From: Nitrospirota bacterium
Lineage (GTDB): Bacteria > Nitrospirota_A > Leptospirillia > Leptospirillales > Leptospirillaceae
Direction of reading: 5' to 3'
NCBI GenBank assembly: GCA_021802325.1
Contig: JAKAAM010000029.1
Span: 1 to 11,083 of the forward strand
DNA: 11,083 bases
Shown here: in pieces, positions 1 through 7,061 of the stretch
How positions within the stretch are numbered: the stretch's first letter is position 1
Layout: every line of letters begins with the position of its first letter
The notes under the pieces: model-generated
The model's input: only the letters and a program-made list of their open reading frames with translations
The model's database searches: none
What the model was told of the DNA's origin: nothing
Translations under genes and position numbers: made by a program

Positions 1-867
1 ATGGAATAGCATGGACTCCCGGACCCGGTGGTAAAAGAAGACCTCGTGATCGACTCCGTAAAGGTCGCCGGAGAAACCCGGAAGGTGTGTCTCGATCACA
101 GGACGGTGGGTTCCAAATGTGGGTTTTGTCCCAATATAGGTGGCCGAATCATGCAGGACTCCCTCCACGCGTGTCCGTGTCGCATAGACTCCCGGTGGCG
201 GGACGAGCCGGTGTTCAGGGGGAATGAGATTCAGCGTCGGGAAGCCCAGAAGGCGTCCCCGTTGTTCTCCCCGGACGACGGGGCCCGAGATTTCCAGGGC
301 ACGGGTCAGGAGCCGGTTGGCTTGCTCGATCTCCCCCTGGTCCACGGCCTTCCGGATTCGGGAGCTCGAGATTCGATGCCCCTCCTCCATAAAGGGGGAA
401 AGAGGAATCACCCGGGTGCCCTCCGATGAGAGCTCGTGGCTCAGGGTCTCCAATGTCCCCTGACGGCCGGCTCCAAAGCGAAACTCTTCTCCCACAAGAA
501 TGAGGGCCGGGTGAAAGAGGGGCCGCAGAACGTCAGAGACAAAATCTTTCGCGGCCATGGCGGCCAAGGTCTTGTCAAAGGCAAGAGAGACAAGAATCTC
601 AAGGCCAAGCTCGCCCAAGACCTCTTCCTGGCGTTCCCGGGACATGATCATCCGAAAGGAGGAGTCGGGCGAGAGCACAAAAAGCGGATGGGGGTCAAAG
701 GTCAAGAGGAGGGAGGGACAGGAGAGCGCTCTTGCCCGCTCGAAAAGCTGGGAAAGAAGATACTGATGGCCGGCATGAACCCCGTCAAAGTTCCCAATGG
801 TCATGGCATAGGGACCCGGAGGGAGGCTCCGTCGCAGGGTCGCCAAGTCACCGCGGTAGGTTTGCAC
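1..867 (-). CDS. ribF: Bifunctional riboflavin kinase / FMN adenylyltransferase RibF (3' end missing)
   Basis: RibF phosphorylates riboflavin to FMN and adenylates FMN to FAD in the cytoplasm. The 289 visible codons, read from the complement, are open to the window edge. The N-terminal nucleotidyltransferase domain shows TIGNFDGVHAGH (about residues 23-34) and ISSSRIR (167-173). The C-terminal kinase domain shows GRLLGFPTLNL (204-214), a GVYAT segment (226-230), IGTKPTFG (245-252) and the segment ending DLYG (near 268-271). The family is usually about 310 residues, so roughly the last 20-25 are outside the window. The GTG start is chosen because the stop codon of hemB lies 5 nt upstream and the N-terminus then has family length; a GGAG within the hemB stop region can serve as ribosome binding site. 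It is the last visible gene of the heme operon. An FMN-making enzyme there is unusual, although FMN is also the substrate of BluB encoded at 9793. Identification is secure; the exact start is less so. Confidence 0.93.
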   Translation of the reverse strand, partial: MQTYRGDLATLRRSLPPGPYAMTIGNFDGVHAGHQYLLSQLFERARALSCPSLLLTFDPHPLFVLSPDSSFRMIMSRERQEEVLGELGLEILVSLAFDKTLAAMAAKDFVSDVLRPLFHPALILVGEEFRFGAGRQGTLETLSHELSSEGTRVIPLSPFMEEGHRISSSRIRKAVDQGEIEQANRLLTRALEISGPVVRGEQRGRLLGFPTLNLIPPEHRLVPPPGVYATRTRVEGVLHDSATYIGTKPTFGTHRPVIETHLPGFSGDLYGVDHEVFFYHRVRESMLFH

Positions 868-872
868 GATGT

Positions 873-1847
873 TTAGCTCCGAAGGAGGCGTGCAGCGCGG
901 ATGGCAAAGTAGGTCAGGATCATCTGGGCGCCGGCACGTCGGATGGCTGTCAGTGTTTCGATCATGACCCGATCGGTGTCGATCCAGCCATTGGCCCCGG
1001 CCGCCATGATCATCGAATACTCTCCCGAAACCTGGTAGGCCGCTACAGGAAGATCCGAGATTTCAGAGACCTGGGAAATGATATCGAGGTAGGCAATGGC
1101 GGGCTTGACCATCAGCATGTCCGCGCCCTCCTCCATATCGAGACGTGCCTCCCGGAGCGCTTCCCGTCGCCCCCGGAAATCCATCTGGTAAGAGCAGCGG
1201 TCTCCGAACTGGGGACCGCTCATCATGGCATCCCGGAAGGGACCATAGAGAGCGGAGGCATATTTGACCGCGTAGGAAAGAATAAGGGTGTCGGTCAGGG
1301 CATTTTCGTCGAGTCGGCGTCTGATGGCCCCCACCCGGCCATCCATCATGTCGGAAGGGGCCACGACATGGGCTCCTGCCTGGGCATGGAGAAGGGCCAT
1401 TCCCGCCAGAATGTCCAATGTCGGGTCATTCTCGATCCGGTCGCCGCTGACAAGGCCACAGTGGCCATGGGTGGTGTATTCGTCGATGCAGACATCGGTC
1501 ATGATGACAAAGCCGGGAAACCTGTCCCGAATGGCTCCGATGGCCTGGGGGACTGGGCCATCGGGGTTGAGGGCTTCCGACCCGTTATCATCTTTCCTTT
1601 CCGGAATTCCAAAGAGAAGGAGCGAGCGGATGCCGGCCTCCCACGATTCGCTCAGGATGTCGGGAAGACGATCCACCGAGTGGCGGAAGACCCCTGGCAT
1701 GGAAGAGATGGGATCTTTTTTGTCTCTTCCCCAGGTAACGAAGAGGGGGAGAATGAGATTGTCAGGGTGAAGTTCCACCTCCCGTACAAGATTTCTGAGA
1801 GCAGGGCTATTTCTCAAACGGCGGGGCCGTTCGACGGGATGGCTCAC
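873..1847 (-). CDS. hemB: Delta-aminolevulinic acid dehydratase (porphobilinogen synthase) HemB
   Basis: HemB condenses two 5-aminolevulinate molecules into porphobilinogen in the cytoplasm. The 324-residue product has the family's usual length and numbers almost like the E. coli enzyme. The two Schiff-base lysines are visible in SYAVKYASALYGPFRDA (K195) and ADMLMVKPAIAYLD (K248). The metal loop is DVCIDEYTTHGHCGL (118-132). Classical zinc enzymes have three cysteines here; this one has C120 and C130 but D122 in the middle position. Magnesium-type enzymes carry Asp-rich versions of the loop, so this is a mixed site. The start is GTG, fixed by a strong AGGAGGAG 7 nt upstream inside the end of cobA-hemD. 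The upstream stop is 2 nt away, so translation is probably coupled. ribF follows after 5 nt. Confidence 0.97.
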   Translation of the reverse strand: MSHPVERPRRLRNSPALRNLVREVELHPDNLILPLFVTWGRDKKDPISSMPGVFRHSVDRLPDILSESWEAGIRSLLLFGIPERKDDNGSEALNPDGPVPQAIGAIRDRFPGFVIMTDVCIDEYTTHGHCGLVSGDRIENDPTLDILAGMALLHAQAGAHVVAPSDMMDGRVGAIRRRLDENALTDTLILSYAVKYASALYGPFRDAMMSGPQFGDRCSYQMDFRGRREALREARLDMEEGADMLMVKPAIAYLDIISQVSEISDLPVAAYQVSGEYSMIMAAGANGWIDTDRVMIETLTAIRRAGAQMILTYFAIRAARLLRS

Positions 1848-1849
1848 GG

Positions 1850-3469
1850 TCAGGCTCCTCCTGGATTGACTCTCCCCGGTTTTCCGGGGGGGCGAGAATG
1901 GTCTTTTGCATTATTTCCGAACTGGGAGAGGAAGTCCACCGCGGTCTCAACGACCGAGGGCGTGGTGGGGTTTTTTGCCATGACGAGAGTCTGAATTGCC
2001 GAACGGACCAACTCTTCCCGGGTTGTGGGGCCAATCGCGAGGGAGGGAATTCGGGAAATTGCCTTGGCATGGTCAGGAAAGAGGGAAATGAGGCCCTGGA
2101 TGGCCGAAGGACTGTAGAAGATGGCCAGGTCAATGGCGTCTTCGTCGAGAATGGTCCGCAGTCGTTCCTTCCTGTAGTCGGGAACGGCGGGGGGGCTGTT
2201 TTCATAGACCGAGATGGTTTCGACCCCATAGCCCAGCTCTTCCAGTCCCCGGGGGATGGTTCCCGTGCCCCGATCCCCCCGAACGAGCAGAATTTTGCCT
2301 GAGTGAGGCTTCGGGAGATGGCTGAAGGCTTCAATCACCCCTTCTCCGTGGGACTCGGAGGGAACAAGGTCGGGCCGAAGCCCTGCCTCGCCCAGAGCGG
2401 CGCTCGTGGCCGGGCCCATGGAAAAGATCTGGAGGCCGGCCAGGGAGCGCAAATCCTGCCGGCTCTTCCGAAGCCCTTCCAGGAAGTATTGGACTCCGTT
2501 GGGGCTCAGAAAGACAATCCAGGAGAAGTCTTTCAGGTTTTCGATGGCCTGGATGGATCTCTCGGGGAGACTGGGTGAAACGTAGATGGTGGGAAATGTG
2601 ATGACGGTGGCACCGAGGGCTTCCAGCGTCTCCGAAAGCTCCTTGGATCGCGAGCGTTCCCGGGTCAGGAGGATGCGCTTGCCCAAGAGTGGGAGGCGAT
2701 GGCTCCAGGATACCTCTTCCCGAAGGGAGACCACGCCTCCAATGGTTAAAATCGCTGGGGGAGCGATCCCGTGCTCTTTGAGAAAGGTCGGAATTTCTTC
2801 AAGTGTCTGGTAGTAAGACTCCTGATTGGGAGTGGTTCCCCATCGAATGATGGCCGTTGGAGTCTTCGGATCGAGCCCGGCACTCAAGAGGCGGGCCACA
2901 AGCTCTTTCATATACAAGGCTCCCATCAGGACGACGACGGTCTGATGGGGTCGGGCAAGGGCGTCAATGTCAGGCTGTTTCCAGTCAGTGGGGTCATCAT
3001 GTGCCGTGAGGATAATCAGGCGAGAGCTATGGTCCCTGTGGGTTACGGGAATGCCCGAATAGGCAGGAACGGCGACCGGGGAGGTCACTCCTGGGATGAC
3101 AACAAAGGGGATGCCTGCCTCAGCCAAAACCTGCGCTTCCTCGCCTCCTCGGCCAAAGACAAACGGATCTCCCCCTTTAAGACGAACAACGGACAGGCCT
3201 TGTCGGGCATGTTCGACAAGTGTTTCCCCGATTTCCTTTTGAGACATCCGGGGATGGTTTCGGACCTTTCCCACATCGATTCTCTTTGCCTCGTCGGGGG
3301 CCAGGTCGAGGAGTTCAAGGGGAATGAGGTGGTCATAGAGGAGAACATCGGCCATGGCAATGGCCCGGGCGGCTCTCATGGTCAGAAGACCGGGATCCCC
3401 GGGGCCGGCTCCCACAAGGTAGACCATGGAGGCCTTCTTTTTGGGGGGAGAAGGGGCGCGATCAGCCAT
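1850..3469 (-). CDS. cobA-hemD: Fused uroporphyrinogen-III C-methyltransferase / uroporphyrinogen-III synthase (CobA-HemD)
   Basis: This 539-residue protein joins two enzymes. Residues about 15-250 are the SAM-dependent methyltransferase (SUMT) that turns uroporphyrinogen III into precorrin-2 for siroheme and cobalamin. Its marks are YLVGAGPGDPGLLT (17-30), VVRLKGGDPFVFGRGGEE (94-111), the VIPGVTS segment (124-130) with SGIPVTHRDHSS after it, and LTIGGVVSLR (241-250). Residues about 263-520 are HemD, which closes hydroxymethylbilane to uroporphyrinogen III; it begins GKRILLTRERSRSKELSE and has the weak conservation normal for HemD (FLSPNGVQYF, IFSMGPATSAAL, IFYSPSAIQGL). The ATG at 3469 is preceded by AAGGGGGAACA, a good ribosome binding site; a second ATG at residue 15 is less likely. 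The last 20 residues or so are polar and Pro/Gly-rich. The fusion is known in several bacterial phyla. It sits between hemC (135 nt upstream) and hemB (2 nt downstream), which fits the pathway. Confidence 0.96.
   Translation of the reverse strand: MADRAPSPPKKKASMVYLVGAGPGDPGLLTMRAARAIAMADVLLYDHLIPLELLDLAPDEAKRIDVGKVRNHPRMSQKEIGETLVEHARQGLSVVRLKGGDPFVFGRGGEEAQVLAEAGIPFVVIPGVTSPVAVPAYSGIPVTHRDHSSRLIILTAHDDPTDWKQPDIDALARPHQTVVVLMGALYMKELVARLLSAGLDPKTPTAIIRWGTTPNQESYYQTLEEIPTFLKEHGIAPPAILTIGGVVSLREEVSWSHRLPLLGKRILLTRERSRSKELSETLEALGATVITFPTIYVSPSLPERSIQAIENLKDFSWIVFLSPNGVQYFLEGLRKSRQDLRSLAGLQIFSMGPATSAALGEAGLRPDLVPSESHGEGVIEAFSHLPKPHSGKILLVRGDRGTGTIPRGLEELGYGVETISVYENSPPAVPDYRKERLRTILDEDAIDLAIFYSPSAIQGLISLFPDHAKAISRIPSLAIGPTTREELVRSAIQTLVMAKNPTTPSVVETAVDFLSQFGNNAKDHSRPPGKPGRVNPGGA
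1855..1862 (-). promoter_or_regulatory. Strong ribosome binding site for hemB
   Basis: The complement reads AGGAGGAG, followed by a 7-nt spacer and the GTG at 1847. It lies within the last codons of cobA-hemD. It settles the GTG start for hemB, since no ATG gives a complete N-terminus, and it supports translational coupling. Confidence 0.8.
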
Positions 3470-3604
3470 TGTTCCCCCTTTTGCGGTTTCGGAGAGTCGG
3501 ACAATATTGGTGGCTCAAACGGGAGAGCGTAAAGGAAGTCGGTGGGGAATCCAAGGTGGGCATCAGTCTCATGATTTGATCATAGAGCGGAAGCTGAGAG
3601 ATCT

Positions 3605-4594
3605 TCAATCGGTCCCGGGATGCCGGGATGATTTTTCGGAGGGAGGATTTTGTGCTGCAGAGAGGATGTCCGCGAGGATTTTTTGACCGCCGCGAGACAA
3701 GAGTTTCTGCGCCGCTTCCACCCCAAGCTGATGGGCTTCTTGTGGCGATCCAGACGTGTGCTCCTCGAGGAGTGTGGTTCCTTCGACATCGAGGATGCGT
3801 GCGATCAGCTCAATCTGTTCCGGATTGATGGTGCGGGCATGGGCGGCAATCGGGAGTTGGCACCCCCCGTCGAGTGCCGAGAGGACCCCTCGCTCTGCCA
3901 GGACGCACGCCGTTGTCTCCGGGTCGTGCATTCCGTCAAGAAGCGTCCGAATCCGACCGTCTCCCACGCGGCACTCAAGACCCAAGGCGCCCTGTCCGAC
4001 GGCCGGAAGGGAGAGTTCGACAGGGAGATATTCCCGAATTCTGTCCGAGAATCCAAGACGTTTGAGTCCGGCGGCCGCCAGAATGATGGCATCGACCTGA
4101 TTTTCGTCAAGCTTCCTAAGGCGGGTCCCCACATTTCCCCTCAGCGATTCGAATCGGAGATCCGGTCGGCGTTTCTTAAGCTGTGCCATTCGCCGGAGGG
4201 ATGAGGTTCCGATTCGAGCTCCGAGGGGCAAGGATGAAAAGGAGGAGAAAGAATTCGAGACAAAGGCATCTCTCGGGTCTTCACGGGAGAGGATGGCTCC
4301 GATCTCAAGGCCCTCGGGCAGAAAGGCCGGAACATCCTTCATGCTGTGGACGGCGAGATCGATTGTCCCGGCAATAAGGGCTTCCTCGATTTCCTTGACG
4401 AAGAGTCCTTTTCCCCCGACCTGAGAGAGGGGGACGGAGAGGATCATGTCTCCGGTTGTCTTGATGATGGTGAGTTCCGATTCGAGCCCGGCCGTTTGTC
4501 GGATCATGGCCGCCACATGGCGAGCTTGCCACAACGCCAACTCTGATCCGCGTGTTCCGATTCTGATGGGGGAAGACTCTGAAGGAATCAGCAA
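3605..4594 (-). CDS. hemC: Porphobilinogen deaminase (hydroxymethylbilane synthase) HemC
   Basis: HemC polymerises four porphobilinogens into linear hydroxymethylbilane on a covalently bound dipyrromethane cofactor. The 329-residue product shows the N-terminal RIGTRGSELALWQA (11-24), AVHSMKDVP with catalytic D87 (81-89), GTSSLRR (129-135), RGNVGTRL (152-159) and LPAVGQGALGLE (196-207). The cofactor-attachment cysteine is C245 in LDGGCQLPIAAHA. The start is a TTG, because no ATG or GTG lies before the conserved N-terminal motif. This TTG overlaps the end of hemA by 7 nt (TTGCTGA), so HemC translation is probably coupled to HemA termination. The C-terminal 15 residues (NPPSEKSSRHPGTD) are a polar tail with no recognised function. 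Length and motif completeness suggest a normal active enzyme. Confidence 0.96.
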   Translation of the reverse strand: MLIPSESSPIRIGTRGSELALWQARHVAAMIRQTAGLESELTIIKTTGDMILSVPLSQVGGKGLFVKEIEEALIAGTIDLAVHSMKDVPAFLPEGLEIGAILSREDPRDAFVSNSFSSFSSLPLGARIGTSSLRRMAQLKKRRPDLRFESLRGNVGTRLRKLDENQVDAIILAAAGLKRLGFSDRIREYLPVELSLPAVGQGALGLECRVGDGRIRTLLDGMHDPETTACVLAERGVLSALDGGCQLPIAAHARTINPEQIELIARILDVEGTTLLEEHTSGSPQEAHQLGVEAAQKLLSRGGQKILADILSAAQNPPSEKSSRHPGTD

Positions 4595-5964
4595 GTCTGC
4601 TCGCCGGGGAGGGGGAGATCGGAGAGAGGGGAATCGAGTACGGACTTCCCTTCCCGCTCCTTGGGGGAGATATTCTCAGGTGATCCGTTTCGGGAGAGGA
4701 TCTCGGGAGGGAGTCCGTAGCAACGGGTGATCCACTCCCAGGCTTCATCAATGTTTGACGAGTTTCGTAATGTCTGATAGGTGGGGTGAAGCATCTTGTT
4801 CATCAGGGACTGTGTCAGAAGAAGAACTTGCTTGCGGGCTTCATCGGGAAGACCGTCGAGCGTTCTTGAAAAACGATCAATCTCGGCAAGGCGGAGTTCC
4901 TCTGTATGGTGTCTCAGAGCCTGAATCAGGGGAACGGCCGATCGCTCCGCTCGCCACTTCTCAAACTGGGCAACCTCTTGGCGCACAATTTCCTTGGCGG
5001 CAAAGGTCTCCATTTCCCGTTCTTTCTGATTGGACAAAACCACGGATCGGAGGTCGTCGATATTGTAGAGAAAGGTATTCGACAGTCGGGAGATCTCGGG
5101 GTCGATATTTCGGGGGACGGCAATGTCGATCAGGAAGAGGGGGCGGTACCCTCTCCGCTCCATGGCCGACTCCATGATCGGAACCGTCAGCAAGTAGGTC
5201 TCGGCCCCGGTCGAGCAGACGACCATATCCGCCTCAGAGAGGATGTCATCGAGTCGGGACATCGGCGCATAAGTGGCTTCGTACTCAGCCGCCAGGGGTT
5301 CCCCCTTGGCCGGATCCCGTGTCATGAGGGTGAGGGAGCGAACACCCATTTTTTTCATGTGGCGGGCAGTGAGTTGGGCCATCTCTCCTCCTCCGAGGAG
5401 GAGGACGGACTTGTTGGACATGTCCTGGAAGATTTTTCGAGCCAGCTGGCAGGCTGCATAACTGATGGAGACGGGAAGGTGGCTGATCGCCGTTTCCGAA
5501 CGGACACGCTTTGCCGAACTCACGGCTCGCTGGAAGATCTGATTCAAGTAAGGGCCAACGGAGTTCTCTTTTCGACAGATCTCGAAGGACTCCTTGACCT
5601 GTCCTGTAATCTGGGGTTCCCCGACAACCATCGAGTCAAGGCTTGCCGTCACCTGAAAAAGATGTTCCACCGCGTCGGAATCGGTTTTGTAATAAAGATG
5701 GGGGCGAAGGGGAACCGAGGTGAGGGCGGGATGAGTCTTCGAGAGGAAGTCGGTGAAAAAATCGGGAGAGGGATGGATGTTTGAGGTGATTGTCAGGATT
5801 TCCACACGATTGCATGTGGAAAGCAGGAGGCACTCCAGGACGGAGTCCTGATGGGCAAGAGACTGTACCGCAGAGGAAAGGCTTTCCTTCGGGTAAGCAA
5901 TTCTTTCCCTGATTTCCACGGGAGCTGTCTTGTGGTTGACGCCAGCAAGGGTGATCTTGATCAA
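4588..5964 (-). CDS. hemA: Glutamyl-tRNA reductase HemA
   Basis: HemA uses NADPH to reduce glutamyl-tRNA to glutamate-1-semialdehyde, the first committed step of the C5 heme pathway. The 458-residue protein shows GVNHKTAPVEIRE (8-20), the catalytic cysteine C51 in LLSTCNRVEI, the substrate-recognition stretch SLDSMVVGEPQITGQVKE (108-125), the dinucleotide-binding turn LLLGGGEMAQL (188-198), and DIAVPRNIDP (280-289). The rest is the C-terminal helical dimerisation domain. The start is TTG at 5964, with GGAG 8 nt upstream; the frame upstream carries no other ATG, GTG or TTG before a stop codon. hemC begins inside its last codons. A separate gene for glutamate-1-semialdehyde aminotransferase (hemL) must lie elsewhere, as it is not in this window. 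Confidence 0.97.
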   Translation of the reverse strand: MIKITLAGVNHKTAPVEIRERIAYPKESLSSAVQSLAHQDSVLECLLLSTCNRVEILTITSNIHPSPDFFTDFLSKTHPALTSVPLRPHLYYKTDSDAVEHLFQVTASLDSMVVGEPQITGQVKESFEICRKENSVGPYLNQIFQRAVSSAKRVRSETAISHLPVSISYAACQLARKIFQDMSNKSVLLLGGGEMAQLTARHMKKMGVRSLTLMTRDPAKGEPLAAEYEATYAPMSRLDDILSEADMVVCSTGAETYLLTVPIMESAMERRGYRPLFLIDIAVPRNIDPEISRLSNTFLYNIDDLRSVVLSNQKEREMETFAAKEIVRQEVAQFEKWRAERSAVPLIQALRHHTEELRLAEIDRFSRTLDGLPDEARKQVLLLTQSLMNKMLHPTYQTLRNSSNIDEAWEWITRCYGLPPEILSRNGSPENISPKEREGKSVLDSPLSDLPLPGEQTC

Positions 5965-5972
5965 ATGGCTGT

Positions 5973-5976
5973 CTCC
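5973..5976 (-). promoter_or_regulatory. Ribosome binding site deciding the TTG start of hemA
   Basis: The complement reads GGAG, then an 8-nt spacer, then TTG at 5964. No other common start codon lies in this frame between here and the upstream in-frame stop, so this short site supports the TTG call. Confidence 0.6.
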
Positions 5977-6030
5977 GCTATCACCTGGCTTATCTTTGTC
6001 GCAGGGAATCCGGCATGGTACTTGTCGGCC

Positions 6031-6879
6031 CTATAAAATGAAATGGGAGCCTTTAGAAAAAAAGGCCAACACCAACATCGTTGCAGCAAAGACAAGAAAT
6101 CCCGAAATCGATAGGTACGCGGCCTGCTTTCCCCGGAATCGACGGTTCCATCTGACGAGCACCGTCATGGCATAAAGCAACCAGACGAGAATCGCTCCGA
6201 TGAAGGCGAGTCGGCCCTGGGACGCGAGCGGAAGAGTTCTCCCGAACTTCTCCCACGACCAAATCATGGCAAAAAAGAGTCCTGCGGTCAAGAAAACGAA
6301 TCCGATCCCACTAAAGTTGTTGTTGAGCTGATCGAGCGTTTCAAGGGAGGGGATCCGGGTGAAAAATCTGTTGAAAATCTTTCGCCGGAGAAAATGATCG
6401 AGCACAAGGTAGAGAATGGACACCATAAACGCCAGGGCCGCCGACGCCAGTCCCAAGTCGATCAGGAGGGTGTGAATGGAAAGAAGGAGACCGATCGGCG
6501 CTCCGCTCGAAAGAACCGGAGCCCTGAAGGAAATTCCGATGACCATAAGGGTTGAAAAAAAGGCAATTCCAAAGATGAAGAGTCCCAGGATCCTCACCTT
6601 TTTCTGGTGTTCAAGATAAAGGAACGTCAGCACCAGAGACCAGGAAAAAAAGGAAAGAACCTCTCGGAGGGAAAGGAGCGCGACGTGGCCCTGAAAGCCG
6701 AATCGAATGAAGATGGCGAGGGACTGGAAGAGGACTCCCCCCACCCCCGCGGTCACTGGCGCCCAGGGAATTCTCGGAGGGCGCGAGAGCAAAATCTCCG
6801 AAAGGTAGAGAATAAAGGCGCCCAGATAAAAGCCGCTTGCCATTTCAAGGAGGAGAAGCTCAAGGGGGGAAATTGTCAC
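6031..6879 (-). CDS. hemX: HemX/CcsA-like cytochrome c assembly membrane protein
   Basis: This 282-residue integral membrane protein has about eight hydrophobic segments (near 9-30, 40-60, 70-90, 96-118, 130-160, 187-207, 225-243 and 256-275). It resembles the CcsA/ResC/HemX family that handles heme for cytochrome c maturation or regulates HemA. Family signs are H136 in SIHTLLIDLGLASAALAF, the IPSLETLDQLNNNFSGIGF stretch (176-194, matching the usual LPSLExLD...GF segment), WSWEKFG (207-213) where full CcsA proteins carry a longer Trp-rich WWD motif, and a final His near GSHF. The Trp-rich motif is degenerate, and the His usually found after the following helix is missing, so HemX seems a better name than CcsA. 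The GTG start is preceded only by a weak purine-rich site; an ATG at residue 13 is an alternative. It is the first gene of the leftward operon and ends 66 nt before hemA, the usual hemX-hemA pairing. Confidence 0.8.
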   Translation of the reverse strand: MTISPLELLLLEMASGFYLGAFILYLSEILLSRPPRIPWAPVTAGVGGVLFQSLAIFIRFGFQGHVALLSLREVLSFFSWSLVLTFLYLEHQKKVRILGLFIFGIAFFSTLMVIGISFRAPVLSSGAPIGLLLSIHTLLIDLGLASAALAFMVSILYLVLDHFLRRKIFNRFFTRIPSLETLDQLNNNFSGIGFVFLTAGLFFAMIWSWEKFGRTLPLASQGRLAFIGAILVWLLYAMTVLVRWNRRFRGKQAAYLSISGFLVFAATMLVLAFFSKGSHFIL

Positions 6880-7061
6880 GCAGACCCTGTCCTGTTGTTG
6901 CCGTGCTGTCCGGAAGCCGAAAACTGCCTCAAATCGTTTGCCTAAAAACTATGTTAGACTTCTAGAAGGTTTCTTCGGTCTAGTTTATCACAAGGGGATT
7001 ATTCGGACCAGATTGCTTTCGTGCCGGTATTGCTCCGGCCAGCCACGCTCCGGAGGGGCCG
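6880..7061. promoter_or_regulatory. Divergent intergenic region between the heme operon and the rightward genes
   Basis: Leftward and rightward transcription must both start in or near these 182 nt. I see no convincing sigma70 pair. The best leftward -10 candidate is TAACAT on the complement (within 6949-6957), without a good -35. Structural elements are a perfect 10-bp palindrome CTTCTAGAAG (6959-6968), a TAGAC/GTCTA inverted repeat around it (6955-6959 and 6978-6982), GAAG/CTTC (6965-6968 and 6973-6976), and GC-rich repeats at 7023-7055 listed separately. The palindrome could be an operator, but this is inference. Confidence 0.45.
7023..7058 (+). promoter_or_regulatory. Two competing hairpins and ribosome binding site in the leader of the 7062 gene
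   Basis: GCCGG (7023-7027) can pair with CCGGC (7035-7039) across a 7-nt loop. Alternatively CTCCGG (7033-7038) can pair with CCGGAG (7050-7055), which contains the start of the GGAGGGG ribosome binding site (7052-7058). The two stems share 7035-7038 and exclude each other. GCTCCGG occurs twice (7032-7038 and 7047-7053). The complementarity is visible in the sequence; any regulatory role is a guess, and GC-rich DNA produces such pairings by chance. Confidence 0.3.

Noticed and set aside
732..1994. 420-codon open frame on the plus strand
   Set aside because: It lies opposite hemB, whose motifs are unmistakable. The plus-strand translation has no recognisable domain and is a by-product of GC-rich codon use.
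2771..3532. 253-codon plus-strand frame
   Set aside because: Antisense to the methyltransferase half of cobA-hemD; low-complexity composition and no family resemblance.
3580..3789. Small minus-strand open frame at the end of hemC
   Set aside because: It overlaps hemC in another frame and ends just past it; no start signal or recognisable product.
4906..5784. 292-codon plus-strand frame
   Set aside because: Antisense to hemA, with no ribosome binding site or conserved motif.
6934..6966. Rightward sigma70 promoter using TTGCCT and TCTAGA
   Set aside because: The spacing is 17 nt, but the -10 match is poor and it coincides with the CTTCTAGAAG palindrome; not strong enough to list as a feature.
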